Source: Gluconacetobacter azotocaptans | Lineage (GTDB): Bacteria; Pseudomonadota; Alphaproteobacteria; Acetobacterales; Acetobacteraceae | Reading direction: 5' to 3' | Length of the DNA stretch: 64,000 nucleotides | Assembly (NCBI RefSeq): GCF_014174355.1 | Contig: NZ_JABEQF010000017.1 | Coordinates: 1 to 64,000, forward strand | Shown here: piece after piece, positions 7,259-16,773 of the stretch | Position numbering within the stretch: the stretch's first letter is position 1 | Layout: each line of letters begins with the position of its first letter | The notes under the pieces: model-generated | The model's database searches: none | The model's input: the letters and a program-made list of their open reading frames with translations, nothing else | What the model was told of the DNA's origin: nothing | Made by a program: the position numbers and the translations under genes

Positions 7259-8836
7259 TCATGTGTCGCGCTCATGGGGTGCAAGTGAAGCCTCCTTCAT
7301 GACCGACCGGCCGGATGCCGATGTGTCTGGCGAGGATGGTGCGGGCGGAATCGGGATCGGGCGGCCCGCGCGGGCGGGGGGTGCCGAGCGCTGCGGCACC
7401 GGCAGGATCATCCGCACTGACAGGCCGGGCGCCTGCGTACGCAGGCGCAGCACCCCGCCATGCAACTGGACGATCGCCTGCACCAGCGACAGGCCCAGGC
7501 CCGCGCCGGGGGTGTTGCGCGCCGTTTCGGCCCGGAAGAATCGTTCGGAGGCACGGGCGAGGTCGGCCTCGTTCATGCCGATGCCTTCGTCGGTGACGGC
7601 GATGGTGACGACGCTCTTGCCGGGGTGGGGGATGCCGTGGCCGGGCAGGCTTGGCCCCAGGCTGGCCGACAGCGTCACCGTCCCGCCTGCCGGCGAGAAT
7701 TTGATGGCGTTGTCCAGCAGGTTGGCGACCGCCTGCTGCATCAGCGACCGGTCGCCATGAAACGGCAGGCTTGATGGCAGGCGCAGCGCCAGGCGGATGT
7801 TCCGTTCCTCGGCCACGGCCTCGTACAGGTCGCCGACGTCGACCAGCACCGGGGCCAGGTCGAAGGGCGCGAAGGCCGAGCGCCGCGACCCGGCCTCGAT
7901 CTGGGCGATGCGCAGCAGGGCCTCGAACACCGCCGTGACGTTGTCCAGGTGCCCCACCGCGCGTTCGACGGCCATGCGCAGCTCGTCCTCGCCATGGGCG
8001 TGCAGGGCGGCGTCTTCCAGCTGGGTGCGGGCGCGGGTGATCGGGGTGCGCAGATCGTGGGCGATGGCGTTGGACACCTGCCGCACGCCGTCCATCAGCC
8101 GGACGATGCGGTCCAGCATCTCGTTGATCGCCTCGGCGACCTGGTCCAGCTCGTCCCCGTTGCCCACCAGGGGCATGCGCCGCGACAGATCGCCCCGGGC
8201 GATGGCCGAGGTGGTCTGGGCGACCGATTTGATCATGCGGCGGAACATGCCGTGGACCAGCACGGCGCCGCTGACGGCCAGCAGCGTCACCATCAGCCAG
8301 GCCCACAGCAGCGAATCGGTCAGCAGCCGGCGCAGCACGGCGCGCGCGCGGATGTCCCGGCCGACCAGCAGGCGGAAGCCGCCCGGCAGGGCGAAGGCAT
8401 GGACCTGCGCCGTGTCCTGCATCCCCGCCCGCGTGACCTGCAGCGCGTACCACACATCGGTGCGCACCACCGGGGCAGGCCATTCCGACAGGTTGCCGGC
8501 CAGGCGGTGCCCCGACGGGTCGACCATCAGGTAGATCGCGTCGTCGTCCAGATTCTGTTCCAGGCGGTCGTCGATGGTCAGCGCCAGCGTCGGCAGCCCG
8601 CCCTCGGCCCAGCGCTGGCTCAGCGCCCGGGCATCGGCATTGATCGCGGTTTCGACCTGCCGTTCCAGAAAGCCGATCGTCCCCCACCAGATGAAGGACA
8701 TGAACAGGATGGACGACAGCGCGAACAGCACCCCGTAGCCCAGCGAGAAGCGCAGGCTGGCCGAACGCGGGATGCGGAACCGCCGCCCGTGCCTGCCGGC
8801 CGCACCCTCGTGTCCGCCCCGGTGTCCACTGGGCAT
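7259..8836 (-). CDS. Two-component sensor histidine kinase
   Basis: Inner-membrane sensor kinase of 525 residues. It has a first membrane segment at about 30-55, a periplasmic sensor region at about 56-172, a second membrane segment at about 173-196, a HAMP domain to about 250, the phosphoacceptor motif NAIAHDLRTP with His260, an N box NLLDNAIKF at about 372-380, a G1 box DEGIGM near 416 and a G2 box GAGLGLS near 444. The C-terminal 50 residues are Pro/Ser-rich and low in complexity. The cognate regulator gene lies 34 nt upstream on the same strand. The signal is unknown; linkage with exported proteins and a DegP-like protease suggests envelope conditions. Confidence 0.92.
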   Translation of the reverse strand: MPSGHRGGHEGAAGRHGRRFRIPRSASLRFSLGYGVLFALSSILFMSFIWWGTIGFLERQVETAINADARALSQRWAEGGLPTLALTIDDRLEQNLDDDAIYLMVDPSGHRLAGNLSEWPAPVVRTDVWYALQVTRAGMQDTAQVHAFALPGGFRLLVGRDIRARAVLRRLLTDSLLWAWLMVTLLAVSGAVLVHGMFRRMIKSVAQTTSAIARGDLSRRMPLVGNGDELDQVAEAINEMLDRIVRLMDGVRQVSNAIAHDLRTPITRARTQLEDAALHAHGEDELRMAVERAVGHLDNVTAVFEALLRIAQIEAGSRRSAFAPFDLAPVLVDVGDLYEAVAEERNIRLALRLPSSLPFHGDRSLMQQAVANLLDNAIKFSPAGGTVTLSASLGPSLPGHGIPHPGKSVVTIAVTDEGIGMNEADLARASERFFRAETARNTPGAGLGLSLVQAIVQLHGGVLRLRTQAPGLSVRMILPVPQRSAPPARAGRPIPIPPAPSSPDTSASGRSVMKEASLAPHERDT

Positions 8837-8870
8837 GATCAGGCGATGTCCATCCGCGTCATTGCCCGCC

Positions 8871-9551
8871 CTAGTCCGCCCGCAGCATGTATCCGGCGTT
8901 GCGGATGGTATGGATCAGCGGCGTGTCGAAGGGCTTGTCCACCTTCTGCCGCAGGCGCGAGACATGGACGTCGATGACGTTGGTCTGCGGGTCGAAATGA
9001 TAGTCCCACACCCCTTCCAGCAGCATGGTCCGCGTCACGACCTGTCCGGCATGGCGCATCAGATATTCCAGCAGGCGGAATTCCCGGGGTTGCAGGTCGA
9101 TCTTCTGCCCCCCGCGACGGACCGAGCGTGACAGCAGATCGACTTCGAGATCGGCCACGGTCAGGCGCGTCTGCGGCACGTTGTCGCTGCGGCCCCGGCG
9201 CGACAGGGCCTCGACGCGGGCCAGCAGTTCGCTGAACGCGAAGGGCTTGGTCACGTAATCGTCGCCGCCGGCCTTCAGCCCCTGCACGCGGTCGTCGACA
9301 TCGGCCAGCGCGGACAGCAGCAGGACGGGGGTGCTGTTGTTCTGCGCCCGGATGGTTTCCAGCAGCCGCAGGCCGTCGATCCCGCCCGGCAGCATGCGGT
9401 CCAGGATGATCAGGTCGAAATTCTCGCTGACCGCGAGGAACAGCCCGTCCTTGCCGTTGTCCACGGGTTCGACCAGATGCCCGGCCTCGCGCAGGCCCTT
9501 GGCGACGAAATTGCGGACGGTCGGATCGTCCTCGACGACCAGGATATGCAT
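8871..9551 (-). CDS. OmpR/PhoB-type response regulator
   Basis: DNA-binding response regulator of 226 residues. The receiver domain starts MHILVVEDDPTVRNFV with the acidic pair near residues 8-9, the phosphoacceptor Asp51 in IILDRMLPGG and Lys in YVTKPFAFSELL. The C-terminal winged-helix domain contains LQPREFRLLEYLMRHAG and VDVHVSRLRQKVDKPF. The ATG at 9551 gives the exact family N-terminus. It is followed 34 nt later by the histidine kinase gene, its probable partner. Target genes are unknown but may include its own operon. Confidence 0.93.
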   Translation of the reverse strand: MHILVVEDDPTVRNFVAKGLREAGHLVEPVDNGKDGLFLAVSENFDLIILDRMLPGGIDGLRLLETIRAQNNSTPVLLLSALADVDDRVQGLKAGGDDYVTKPFAFSELLARVEALSRRGRSDNVPQTRLTVADLEVDLLSRSVRRGGQKIDLQPREFRLLEYLMRHAGQVVTRTMLLEGVWDYHFDPQTNVIDVHVSRLRQKVDKPFDTPLIHTIRNAGYMLRAD

Positions 9552-9705
9552 GTCGGTCCGGCTCCCGGTTCCTGTGGATGGCAACACCTTACCCTCGCGG
9601 GCGCCCCGATGGCCAGAGCGGCCGTCCCACCCCCTTATCGGATGGTCTGACCGAAGGTTGTTTCGCAAGGCGGTATCCCGAGCGGGAGCGCGGTGCGGAA
9701 CGACC

Positions 9706-10821
9706 TTAGTCGTCCATGCCTTCGGGGCGGTGGGCGACCACGACGGCCACCGTCAGTACCGCCCCGCGTCGGCGGATCTTCAGCTGGACGGTCGATCCGG
9801 GATGTTCCGCCGCGATGGTGCGGATCAGGGTGCGGGAACTGTCCATCGGTTCTTCCCCCACCGCCAGGACGATGTCGCCGGTGCGCAGGCGGGCCTGCTG
9901 GGCCGGGCCGCCGCGGTCGGTGTCGGTGATGCGCACCCCGTCGTGCGTGTCGCCGTCGGCCAGGGTCACGCCCAGCCACCCGCGGTCGATATGCCCGGTG
10001 CGGCGCAGTTCGGCGACGATGGGGGCGACGATTTCCGACGGGATGCCGAAGCCGATGCCCACCGACCCCCCGGTAGGCGAGACGATGGCGGTGTTCAACG
10101 CCACCACCTGGCCGCTGAGGTTGAAGGACGGGCCGCCGGAATTACCCGGATTGATCGGGGCGTCCAGTTGCAGGAAATCGTCGAACGGGCTGGCGCCGAT
10201 GTCGCGCCCGCGCGCCGACACGATGCCGGCCGTCACCGACGAGCCCAGCCCGAACGGGTTGCCCGCCGCCATGATCCAGTCGCCGACATTGATCTGCCGG
10301 CTGTCGCCCCAGGTCACGAACGGCAGCGGGTGCGGAGCCTGGATCTGGATGACCGCGATGTCGGTCAGATCGTCGCTGCCCAGCAGCCGGGCCGGAAACT
10401 CCGTGCCGTCGGACAGCGACACGGTGATGCGGTCGGCCTCGCCCACCACATGGTTGTTGGTCACGATCACGCCGCTGGGGTCGATGATGAAGCCGGAGCC
10501 CGCGCCCAGCATTTCCTCGCCGCGCGAGCGCATGCGGTCGCGGAACCGGCGCTCGAACGGGGTGCCCTTGACGCCGGGGGGGACGGGCTGGCGCTTGTGC
10601 GGGTCGTCGGCGTCCTGCGTCACCGCGATATTGACCACGGCCGGGACGACCAGCCGCACCAGCGGGGCGAAGGTCAGCGGCCCCGTGGCCACCAGCGGCG
10701 GCATCGGGGGGGCGAATAGGGGGGCGTCGGCCGCGAATGCCGTGGTGGGCGGGCAGGCCAGCAGGGGCAATAACAGCGCGGGGGCCGCGCGGCGAAGGGA
10801 GTGGGCAACCATCCGCCGCAT
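9706..10821 (-). CDS. DegP/DegS-like serine protease with one PDZ domain
   Basis: Exported trypsin-like protease that degrades misfolded envelope proteins. From ATG 10821 the product has 371 residues: a signal peptide to about residue 31, a protease domain with the full triad His124 (VTNNHVVG), Asp154 (DLTDIAVI) and Ser228 (NPGNSGGP), and a single PDZ domain from about residue 268 (WLGVTLADG...GDIVLAVGEEP). DegP and DegQ carry two PDZ domains; one PDZ and this length fit the DegS/HhoA-like group. A second ATG at 10812 is possible. It lies 154 nt upstream of the two-component genes on the same strand and could be a target of, or a sensor for, that system. Confidence 0.88.
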   Translation of the reverse strand: MRRMVAHSLRRAAPALLLPLLACPPTTAFAADAPLFAPPMPPLVATGPLTFAPLVRLVVPAVVNIAVTQDADDPHKRQPVPPGVKGTPFERRFRDRMRSRGEEMLGAGSGFIIDPSGVIVTNNHVVGEADRITVSLSDGTEFPARLLGSDDLTDIAVIQIQAPHPLPFVTWGDSRQINVGDWIMAAGNPFGLGSSVTAGIVSARGRDIGASPFDDFLQLDAPINPGNSGGPSFNLSGQVVALNTAIVSPTGGSVGIGFGIPSEIVAPIVAELRRTGHIDRGWLGVTLADGDTHDGVRITDTDRGGPAQQARLRTGDIVLAVGEEPMDSSRTLIRTIAAEHPGSTVQLKIRRRGAVLTVAVVVAHRPEGMDD

Positions 10822-10910
10822 GGGCACGGGATCCTGTTCCTGTCGTACTGGTCGGCGTGGTGGCCTGATCGGGCGGCCGTTCCGGACGATAGCCGATAAA
10901 CGGGCCGGCG

Positions 10911-13469
10911 TCATGGCCGGCCGGGCCGGTCCCGTCGGGCGGCCGGGGCGGCGGTCGCGGGCTGTTCCGGCCAGTCGTGCCGGGGATAGCGCCCCCGCAT
11001 GTCCCGGCGCATGTCGGCCCAGGACCCGGCCCAGAACCCGGCCAGGTCGGCGGTGATCGCCTGCGGCCGTCCGGCGGGCGACAGCAGGGCGATCTGCAGG
11101 GGCACGCGCCCGTCGGCCAGGCGCGGGGTTTCGCGCAGGCCGTAGAAGGTCTGCGCCCGCGCCGAGGCGGTGGGCACCGGCTGGGTGTAATCGACGGGCA
11201 CGCGCCCCCCGGGCAGGTCCAGGGACGTGGGCAGCGTGCGGTCCAGCCAGGTCAGGGTCGCGTGGTCCAGCCGCCCGCGCAGGATGGCCAGCACGTCCAG
11301 GGCCGCGACTTCGGACAGGCGGGTCAGGCCGGACAGCCAGGGCGGCAGCCAGTCCGCGGCACCGCGGGCCAGCGCCGCGTCCGACAGGTCGGGCAGGTCC
11401 TCGCGCCCCGGCAGGGTGCGCGCCAGGGCCAGCCGGGCCTGGAACTGCCGTGCCGCCGGCGTCCAGTCCAGGGCGCTGTCCAGCCGGTCGGCCACCTGGC
11501 GCAGCAGCAGGTCCGCGACCTCGTCGGGGGCGGCAGCCACCGTGCGGTCGCGCAGAACCAGCGCCCCCAGCCGCAGGCGGCGGCGCGCCATCACTGTTCC
11601 GGTCACCGGGTCCAGCGTCGTTTCCACCTGTTCGTGCGCGCGGGCGCGCAGGGTGTCGGGCAGGCGGTCGGGGTCCAGCGGCGCGGCCAGCCGGATGTCG
11701 GCCGCCATGCGCACCTGCAGGGTCGCGACCGCCAGCAGGCCGGCATCGGCCAGGCGGTCGGTCTTGCCCAGGCGCGCGCCGCCGCCGCCCGACAGGCGGA
11801 AGCTGCCGGGTTCGCCGCGCCGCTGGGCGATGCGGTCGGGGAAGGCGGCGGCCAGCAGTGCCCCGGGGTTGCCGGAGGCGGAGGCATCGCCGCGCAGGCC
11901 CATGCGCCGGCGGTACTGCCCCGCCGCCTGGCGGATCCGCGCCAGCGCGCCGCGATCGGCGTCGGCATGGTCGCCGCCGGCGATCAGTTCCAGCCGCAAG
12001 GCGATGTCGGCGGGCGGAGTGGGGGGCGCGCCGCCTCTGGCCCCCCTGCCGACGGGCGCTGGCCGGGCGCGCAGGGGGTCGCGTTCTTCCAGCAGGGCGG
12101 CGATATCGGCCGCCAGTGCGGCCTCGGCCGGGTCGCCGGCGGCCAGCATCATGGCCGCCAGACGCGGATGCGCGCCCAGGGCCGCCATGCGCTGGCCGGC
12201 CGGGGTGATCCGGCCCTCGGCATCCAGCGCGCCCAGATCGGCCAGCAGGGTGCGCGCGGCCGCGAACGCGCCGTTGGGCGGGGTGTCCGGCAGGGGCAGG
12301 GCCTCGGGCGGGGTGCCCATGGCCGCCTGCCACGCGGCGGTGTCCAGCCGCAGGCCGGTCAGCTCGCCGTCCAGGATCTCGGCCCGGTCGTGCGGGGCCA
12401 TGCCGCGCCCCGTCGCCTCGCTCCACAGGCGCAGGGCGACGCCGGGGGCCTCGCGCCCCGCGCGGCCGGCACGCTGCGCCGCCGCCGCGCGGGAAATCCG
12501 CACTGTTTCCAGTCGCGACAGGCCGGTGCCGGGGTCCAGGCGCGGGCTGCGCCGGAAGCCGCCGTCGACCACGATCCGCACGCCGGGCACGGTCAGCGAC
12601 GTCTCGGCGATCGAGGTCGCCAGGATGACCCGCCGCCCGGCATCCGGCGCGGGGCGCAGGACACGGTCCTGCTCGGCCGGGGGCATTTCGCCATACAGGG
12701 GCAGCACGGCGGCCGGGACGCCGGCCAGCGCCGCCTGGGTGCGCCGGATTTCGCCCACGCCGGGCAGGAAGGCCAGGATGTCGCCTTCATGTGCGGCCAG
12801 CGCGGCGCGGATCGTCCGGGCCATGGCGTCGGGCAGGTCGCGCAGGTGAGGGATGTCGCGGGGGGCGTGCTGGATCTCGACGGGGAACATCCGGCCCGCG
12901 CTTTCGATCAGCGGGGCGTCCATCAGGGCCGCCAGCGCCGCGCCGTCCATGGTCGCCGACATCGCCACCAGCCGCAGGTCCGGCCGCAGGCTGCGTTGCA
13001 GGTCCAGGCAGAAGGCCAGCGCCGCGTCGGCATCCAGCGAGCGTTCGTGGATTTCGTCCAGGATGACGCAGGCCACGCCGTCCAGCGTCGGGTCGGACAG
13101 CAGGCGGCGGACCATCAGCCCCTCGGTCACGACCTCGATGCGTGTGCGCTCGGATACGGCGGATTCCAGGCGCGTGCGGTAGCCGACCAGCCCGCCGGCC
13201 TGTTCGCCCAGCAGGCCGGCCATCCGCTGGGCCGCGGCGCGGGCGGCCAGCCGGCGGGGTTCCAGCATGACGATGCGCCCGTCGCCCCGCCAGGATGCGT
13301 CCAGCAGCGCCAGCGGCACCGTCGTGGTCTTGCCCGCGCCCGGCGGTGCGACCAGCACCGCGCCCGGCACCCGCGCCAGGCTGTCGCGCAGGGCGGGCAG
13401 GATCTCGGCCACCGGCAGGTCGGCCGGGATGGAACAAACGGGCTTTTGCAGGTTGGGGCGGGAGTCCAT
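10911..13469 (-). CDS. hrpB: ATP-dependent RNA helicase HrpB
   Basis: DEAH-box helicase of 852 residues. Visible motifs are the Walker A motif PPGAGKTTTVPLAL, motif II DEIHERS, motif III MSATMDG, motif V SIAETSLTVPGV, motif VI QRAGRAGRE, and the C-terminal HrpB-specific domain ending near FWAGSWADMRRDMRGRYPRHDWPE. The cellular role of HrpB is poorly defined. The frame is open further upstream to 13673, but that would run into the divergent thiol-reductase gene, and the family starts close to the motif LPVAEILPALR, so ATG 13469 is chosen with moderate confidence. The next gene on the strand, the protease, starts 89 nt downstream. Confidence 0.92.
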   Translation of the reverse strand: MDSRPNLQKPVCSIPADLPVAEILPALRDSLARVPGAVLVAPPGAGKTTTVPLALLDASWRGDGRIVMLEPRRLAARAAAQRMAGLLGEQAGGLVGYRTRLESAVSERTRIEVVTEGLMVRRLLSDPTLDGVACVILDEIHERSLDADAALAFCLDLQRSLRPDLRLVAMSATMDGAALAALMDAPLIESAGRMFPVEIQHAPRDIPHLRDLPDAMARTIRAALAAHEGDILAFLPGVGEIRRTQAALAGVPAAVLPLYGEMPPAEQDRVLRPAPDAGRRVILATSIAETSLTVPGVRIVVDGGFRRSPRLDPGTGLSRLETVRISRAAAAQRAGRAGREAPGVALRLWSEATGRGMAPHDRAEILDGELTGLRLDTAAWQAAMGTPPEALPLPDTPPNGAFAAARTLLADLGALDAEGRITPAGQRMAALGAHPRLAAMMLAAGDPAEAALAADIAALLEERDPLRARPAPVGRGARGGAPPTPPADIALRLELIAGGDHADADRGALARIRQAAGQYRRRMGLRGDASASGNPGALLAAAFPDRIAQRRGEPGSFRLSGGGGARLGKTDRLADAGLLAVATLQVRMAADIRLAAPLDPDRLPDTLRARAHEQVETTLDPVTGTVMARRRLRLGALVLRDRTVAAAPDEVADLLLRQVADRLDSALDWTPAARQFQARLALARTLPGREDLPDLSDAALARGAADWLPPWLSGLTRLSEVAALDVLAILRGRLDHATLTWLDRTLPTSLDLPGGRVPVDYTQPVPTASARAQTFYGLRETPRLADGRVPLQIALLSPAGRPQAITADLAGFWAGSWADMRRDMRGRYPRHDWPEQPATAAPAARRDRPGRP

Positions 13470-13545
13470 ATCCTGGTTATGCGTCGGTGGCCCGGCGTCG
13501 GCAATCGCCGGCGCCGGGCTGCCTTGTCTATCGGAGAATGCGTTC

Positions 13546-15666
13546 GTGATTTTGTCCCGGCTCTGGCCTGTCTTCCTGCTCGCCCTCGCGGCGCTGTCGC
13601 CCCGCCCAGCCGGGGCGGCGGAAAGCGCGCCGGTGACGAGTGCGCGCGATGTGGCGACGCTGGTGACCGACACCGACCGCTACCGCCCCGGGGTGCCGCT
13701 GCATGTCGGCCTGCGCCTGCGCCTGCAACCAGGGTGGCACACGTACTGGATCAATCCCGGCGACGCGGGCGAGGCTCCGACGCTGGACGTGCGCGGCGAA
13801 AGCGGAGCCACCGGCCGGTCCGGCGCCATCGCCTGGCCGGTGCCCGAACGCCTGCGCGACGGGCCGCTGATGTCCTATGCCTATACCGGCGATGTGCTGC
13901 TGCCCGCCGAACTGCGCCCGGTCGCGGCCGCAGGGGCGGGCGATGGCGCGATGGTGCTGAAGGCCACCGCCGACTGGCTGGTCTGCGCCGCCGTCTGCGT
14001 GCCCGAACACGGCGTCTTCACCCTGAGCCTGCCGACAGGCGATCCGGCCCCGTCGGCCGAGGCCCCGCTGTTCGCGCGGGCCGCCGCCGGCTTGCCCACG
14101 GCCTCGCCGTTCGCGGCGACGATCGCACCGGACGGGACGCTGGCGCTGTCGGGCGAGGGGCTGTCGCCCGACACGGTGCGCGATGCCTGGTTCATGCCCG
14201 TGACCTCCGGTGCGATCGACCAGGACGCCGCCCAGGCTCTGTCGGTGCATGACGGGGGGCTGACCCTGGCGCTGAAGCCCGGCGATGCCTTCCATTCCGC
14301 CGCGACCCTGGACGGGGTGGTGGTGCTGAAGGACGCGGGGGGGCAGACGCGGGGCCTTTCGGTTTCGGCGCGTCCCGGCACCGTCGCCGCGATGCCTGCC
14401 GCCCCCGGGGCGGGTGTCGCCGGCCTGGGGCGGATCCTGCTGCTGGCGTTCGCGGGGGGGCTGGTGCTGAACCTGATGCCCTGTGTGTTTCCGGTGCTGG
14501 TGATGAAGGCCATGGCGTTGACCCGTCTGGCCGGTGGCCGGGCGTCGGCGCGGCTGGCCGGGGCGGGAGCGTACACGGCGGGCGTCGTGGGCGCGTTCGC
14601 GGCGCTGGGGGGCATCATCCTGGCCGTGCGGGCGGCCGGCGACGTCGCGGGGTGGGGGTTCCAGTTCCAGTCGGCGGCCTTCGTCGCGGCGATCTGCTGG
14701 CTGCTGTTCGCGGTGGCGCTGAACCTGCTGGGCGTGTTCGGCATGGGCAACGGCATCGCGTCGCTGGGGGGCGCCGGGACGGTGCGCGCGGGCTATCTGG
14801 GCGATGCGATGACCGGGGTGCTGGCCGTGCTGGTGGCAACCCCCTGCACCGCCCCCTTCATGGGGGCGGCCATCGCCGGGGCGCTGTCGGCCCCGGCGCC
14901 GGTGGCGATGCTGGTCTTCGTGGCGATGGGGGCGGGGCTGGCGGCGCCCTACCTGGTGCTGGCCGGCGTGCCGGGGCTGGCGCGGCATCTGCCGCGTCCT
15001 GGACCGTGGATGGATATCCTGCGCCAGGGGCTGGCCTTTCCGGTGCTGGGCACCTGCGTGTGGCTGCTGTGGGTGCTGGCGTTGCAGGCCGGGGCGGGCG
15101 CGGTAGCGGTGCTGGGCACGGGACTGGTGCTGGTGGGGCTGGCCGCGTGGCTGACCGGGCTGGCGCAGGCCATGGCGATGCGCGACGCGCCCGCGCGCCG
15201 GATTCGCCTGTGCCGCGCGGTGGCGCTGGCGGCCCTGGGCATCGTGCTGGCGTTGCTGCCGGGCCTGGGTCAGCCCGTGACCGGGGGCGACGGCGGCGCT
15301 AACGGCGGGGGCCTGCCGCTGCGCGCCGACGGGGCGGAACCGTTTTCCACCGCCCGTCTGGCGGCGCTGCGGGCGCAGGGCCGTCCGGTCTTTGTGGACA
15401 TGACGGCGGCGTGGTGCATTTCCTGCCTGGTGAACGAGCGCGTGGCCCTGTCCTCGGCCCCCGTGCAGGCGGCCTTCCATGACCGGGGGATCGTCTACAT
15501 GAAGGGCGACTGGACCAACCGGAACGCGGAAATCAGCGCTTTCCTCGATGCCCATGGCCGCGCGGGCGTGCCGTTCTACCTGTATTATCCGGCGGGTGGC
15601 GGCGAGGGACGGCCCCTGCCGCAGATCCTGACGACGGGGCTGGTGCTGGACGCGCTGAAAAGCTGA
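13546..15666 (+). CDS. DsbD/ScsB-type protein-disulfide reductase
   Basis: Inner-membrane protein that moves electrons from cytoplasmic thioredoxin to periplasmic thiol proteins. The GTG at 13546 follows GGAG (13533-13536) and gives a 706-residue product with a signal peptide (to about residue 24, ending PAGAAES). An N-terminal periplasmic domain contains a Cys pair in WLVCAAVCVPEHG. A membrane domain of about eight segments has the paired motifs MPCVFPVL and TPCTAPF, and a C-terminal thioredoxin-like domain has WCISC. All three redox-active cysteine pairs expected for DsbD-like proteins are thus present. It is divergent from hrpB with a 76-nt gap. Confidence 0.9.
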   Translation: MILSRLWPVFLLALAALSPRPAGAAESAPVTSARDVATLVTDTDRYRPGVPLHVGLRLRLQPGWHTYWINPGDAGEAPTLDVRGESGATGRSGAIAWPVPERLRDGPLMSYAYTGDVLLPAELRPVAAAGAGDGAMVLKATADWLVCAAVCVPEHGVFTLSLPTGDPAPSAEAPLFARAAAGLPTASPFAATIAPDGTLALSGEGLSPDTVRDAWFMPVTSGAIDQDAAQALSVHDGGLTLALKPGDAFHSAATLDGVVVLKDAGGQTRGLSVSARPGTVAAMPAAPGAGVAGLGRILLLAFAGGLVLNLMPCVFPVLVMKAMALTRLAGGRASARLAGAGAYTAGVVGAFAALGGIILAVRAAGDVAGWGFQFQSAAFVAAICWLLFAVALNLLGVFGMGNGIASLGGAGTVRAGYLGDAMTGVLAVLVATPCTAPFMGAAIAGALSAPAPVAMLVFVAMGAGLAAPYLVLAGVPGLARHLPRPGPWMDILRQGLAFPVLGTCVWLLWVLALQAGAGAVAVLGTGLVLVGLAAWLTGLAQAMAMRDAPARRIRLCRAVALAALGIVLALLPGLGQPVTGGDGGANGGGLPLRADGAEPFSTARLAALRAQGRPVFVDMTAAWCISCLVNERVALSSAPVQAAFHDRGIVYMKGDWTNRNAEISAFLDAHGRAGVPFYLYYPAGGGEGRPLPQILTTGLVLDALKS

Positions 15667-15687
15667 AAGGCCGGACGCTGCCCGAAT

Positions 15688-15713
15688 CCGGCAAGGGCCA
15701 AGGCCCTTGCCGG
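15688..15713. repeat. 26-bp palindrome between convergent genes
   Basis: A perfect 12-bp inverted repeat (CCGGCAAGGGCC 15688-15699 and GGCCCTTGCCGG 15702-15713) separated by AA. It lies 21 nt after the thiol-reductase stop and just before the stop of the convergent lipoprotein gene. The core GGCAAGGGCC..GGCCCTT recurs at 39213-39229, which suggests a dispersed palindromic repeat that may also act as a bidirectional terminator. Confidence 0.6.
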
Positions 15714-15722
15714 GCGGCAGGA

Positions 15723-16640
15723 TCAGTAGCCGCCGGTCGATGTCGACGGTGCGGCGGGCGTGGAGGGCGTGCCGGGCGGCAGGGTCAGGTAGCCGGGCTT
15801 GGGCGACATCACCCGTGGGGCCGCGGGCGTGGCGTCGGATGGGACGCCGGTCGGGAACACCGCGTCGGGCACATCGTCCGCCGGCGGGGCAGCGGGCGTT
15901 GTTGCGGCCGGTGCTGCGGGTGCCGGGGGCGTGTCCGCGGTGGCGGGTGTGGCGGGGACGGCGGCCGCAGGCGCCGCCGCGTCCGGGGTGGCCTCTGGAG
16001 CAGCCGGCGGCGGGGCGCCCGGCAGGCCCAGCGCCTGCTGCTGGATCGCGCTGGTCGAGGCCGCGCCGCTGTTTTCCACCAGCCAGTCGGTCAGATGGTG
16101 GCGGACCTGGAATTCCAGCTCGACGTTCATGTCCTGCATCATCTGCGACGTCAGGGTATAGAGATGCGCCTGGGTGTCGGCGTTGCCGTCCCCGTCGGAC
16201 GAGTTGGGGCGGAAGGTGCGGCGGACATGCGCCTCGGCATAGCCGGCGTGCTGGCCGTTTGCCGTCACGATGTCCAGATGCACGTCCATCCGTCCTTCCA
16301 GCACGCCGCCGGGCAGATGCAGGATCGACGCCCCGTCGATTGTGAAGATCGCGCTGCCGGCATTGCCCACCGCCATCAGCCGGTCCGCCGCCATGCGCAG
16401 AAGCGCCTGGTCGGGCGGGGTGGGCGCGCGGCCGGAAATGTCGCCGGGCACCGATCCCGGCTGTCCGTTATCGACGGTCGTCACCGTGCCCACGTTCAGA
16501 TGCAGCACGGACAGGTAATCGTAATGCAGGGGGGCGAAGCTGGTCTGCGGCGGCGTTTCATCGCACGCCGCCAGAGGCAGCAGCGGGCAGGCAAGCAGGA
16601 TCAGCAGGGGCAGCCGGACGGTCCGGCGGGACAGGCGCAT
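15723..16640 (-). CDS. Lipoprotein with Pro/Ala-rich C-terminal half
   Basis: I do not recognise a named family. The ATG at 16640, 9 nt after GGAG, gives 305 residues beginning with a lipoprotein signal (LPLLILLACPLLPLAAC, lipobox LAAC), so the mature protein is probably anchored to a membrane by a lipidated Cys at about residue 26. Residues up to about 190 form a globular region (YDYLSVLHLNVGTVTTVDNG, ILHLPGGVLEGRMDVHLDIV). The last third is an Ala/Pro/Thr-rich low-complexity tail ending STSTGGY that could span peptidoglycan. The N-terminal domain may bind an envelope partner. It is convergent with the thiol-reductase gene. Confidence 0.7.
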   Translation of the reverse strand: MRLSRRTVRLPLLILLACPLLPLAACDETPPQTSFAPLHYDYLSVLHLNVGTVTTVDNGQPGSVPGDISGRAPTPPDQALLRMAADRLMAVGNAGSAIFTIDGASILHLPGGVLEGRMDVHLDIVTANGQHAGYAEAHVRRTFRPNSSDGDGNADTQAHLYTLTSQMMQDMNVELEFQVRHHLTDWLVENSGAASTSAIQQQALGLPGAPPPAAPEATPDAAAPAAAVPATPATADTPPAPAAPAATTPAAPPADDVPDAVFPTGVPSDATPAAPRVMSPKPGYLTLPPGTPSTPAAPSTSTGGY

Positions 16641-16773
16641 GGATGGCATCTCCAACGGATGGATCGACAGAGCACGGGCGGAAAGCGCAGGCAAAACAGA
16701 AAACTGTCGCAAGCCTGCCGCCCCGCGCCGCCCCGGTCAATCGGCCGCCATGATCCGGCCACAAATCCCTGGG

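Noticed and set aside
13470-13673. N-terminal extension of HrpB
   Set aside because: It would overlap the divergent thiol-reductase start and signal peptide; the family begins near the later ATG.
10977-14252. A 1091-codon open frame antisense to hrpB
   Set aside because: Gln/Arg/Gly-rich antisense product without motifs, overlapping two well-identified genes.
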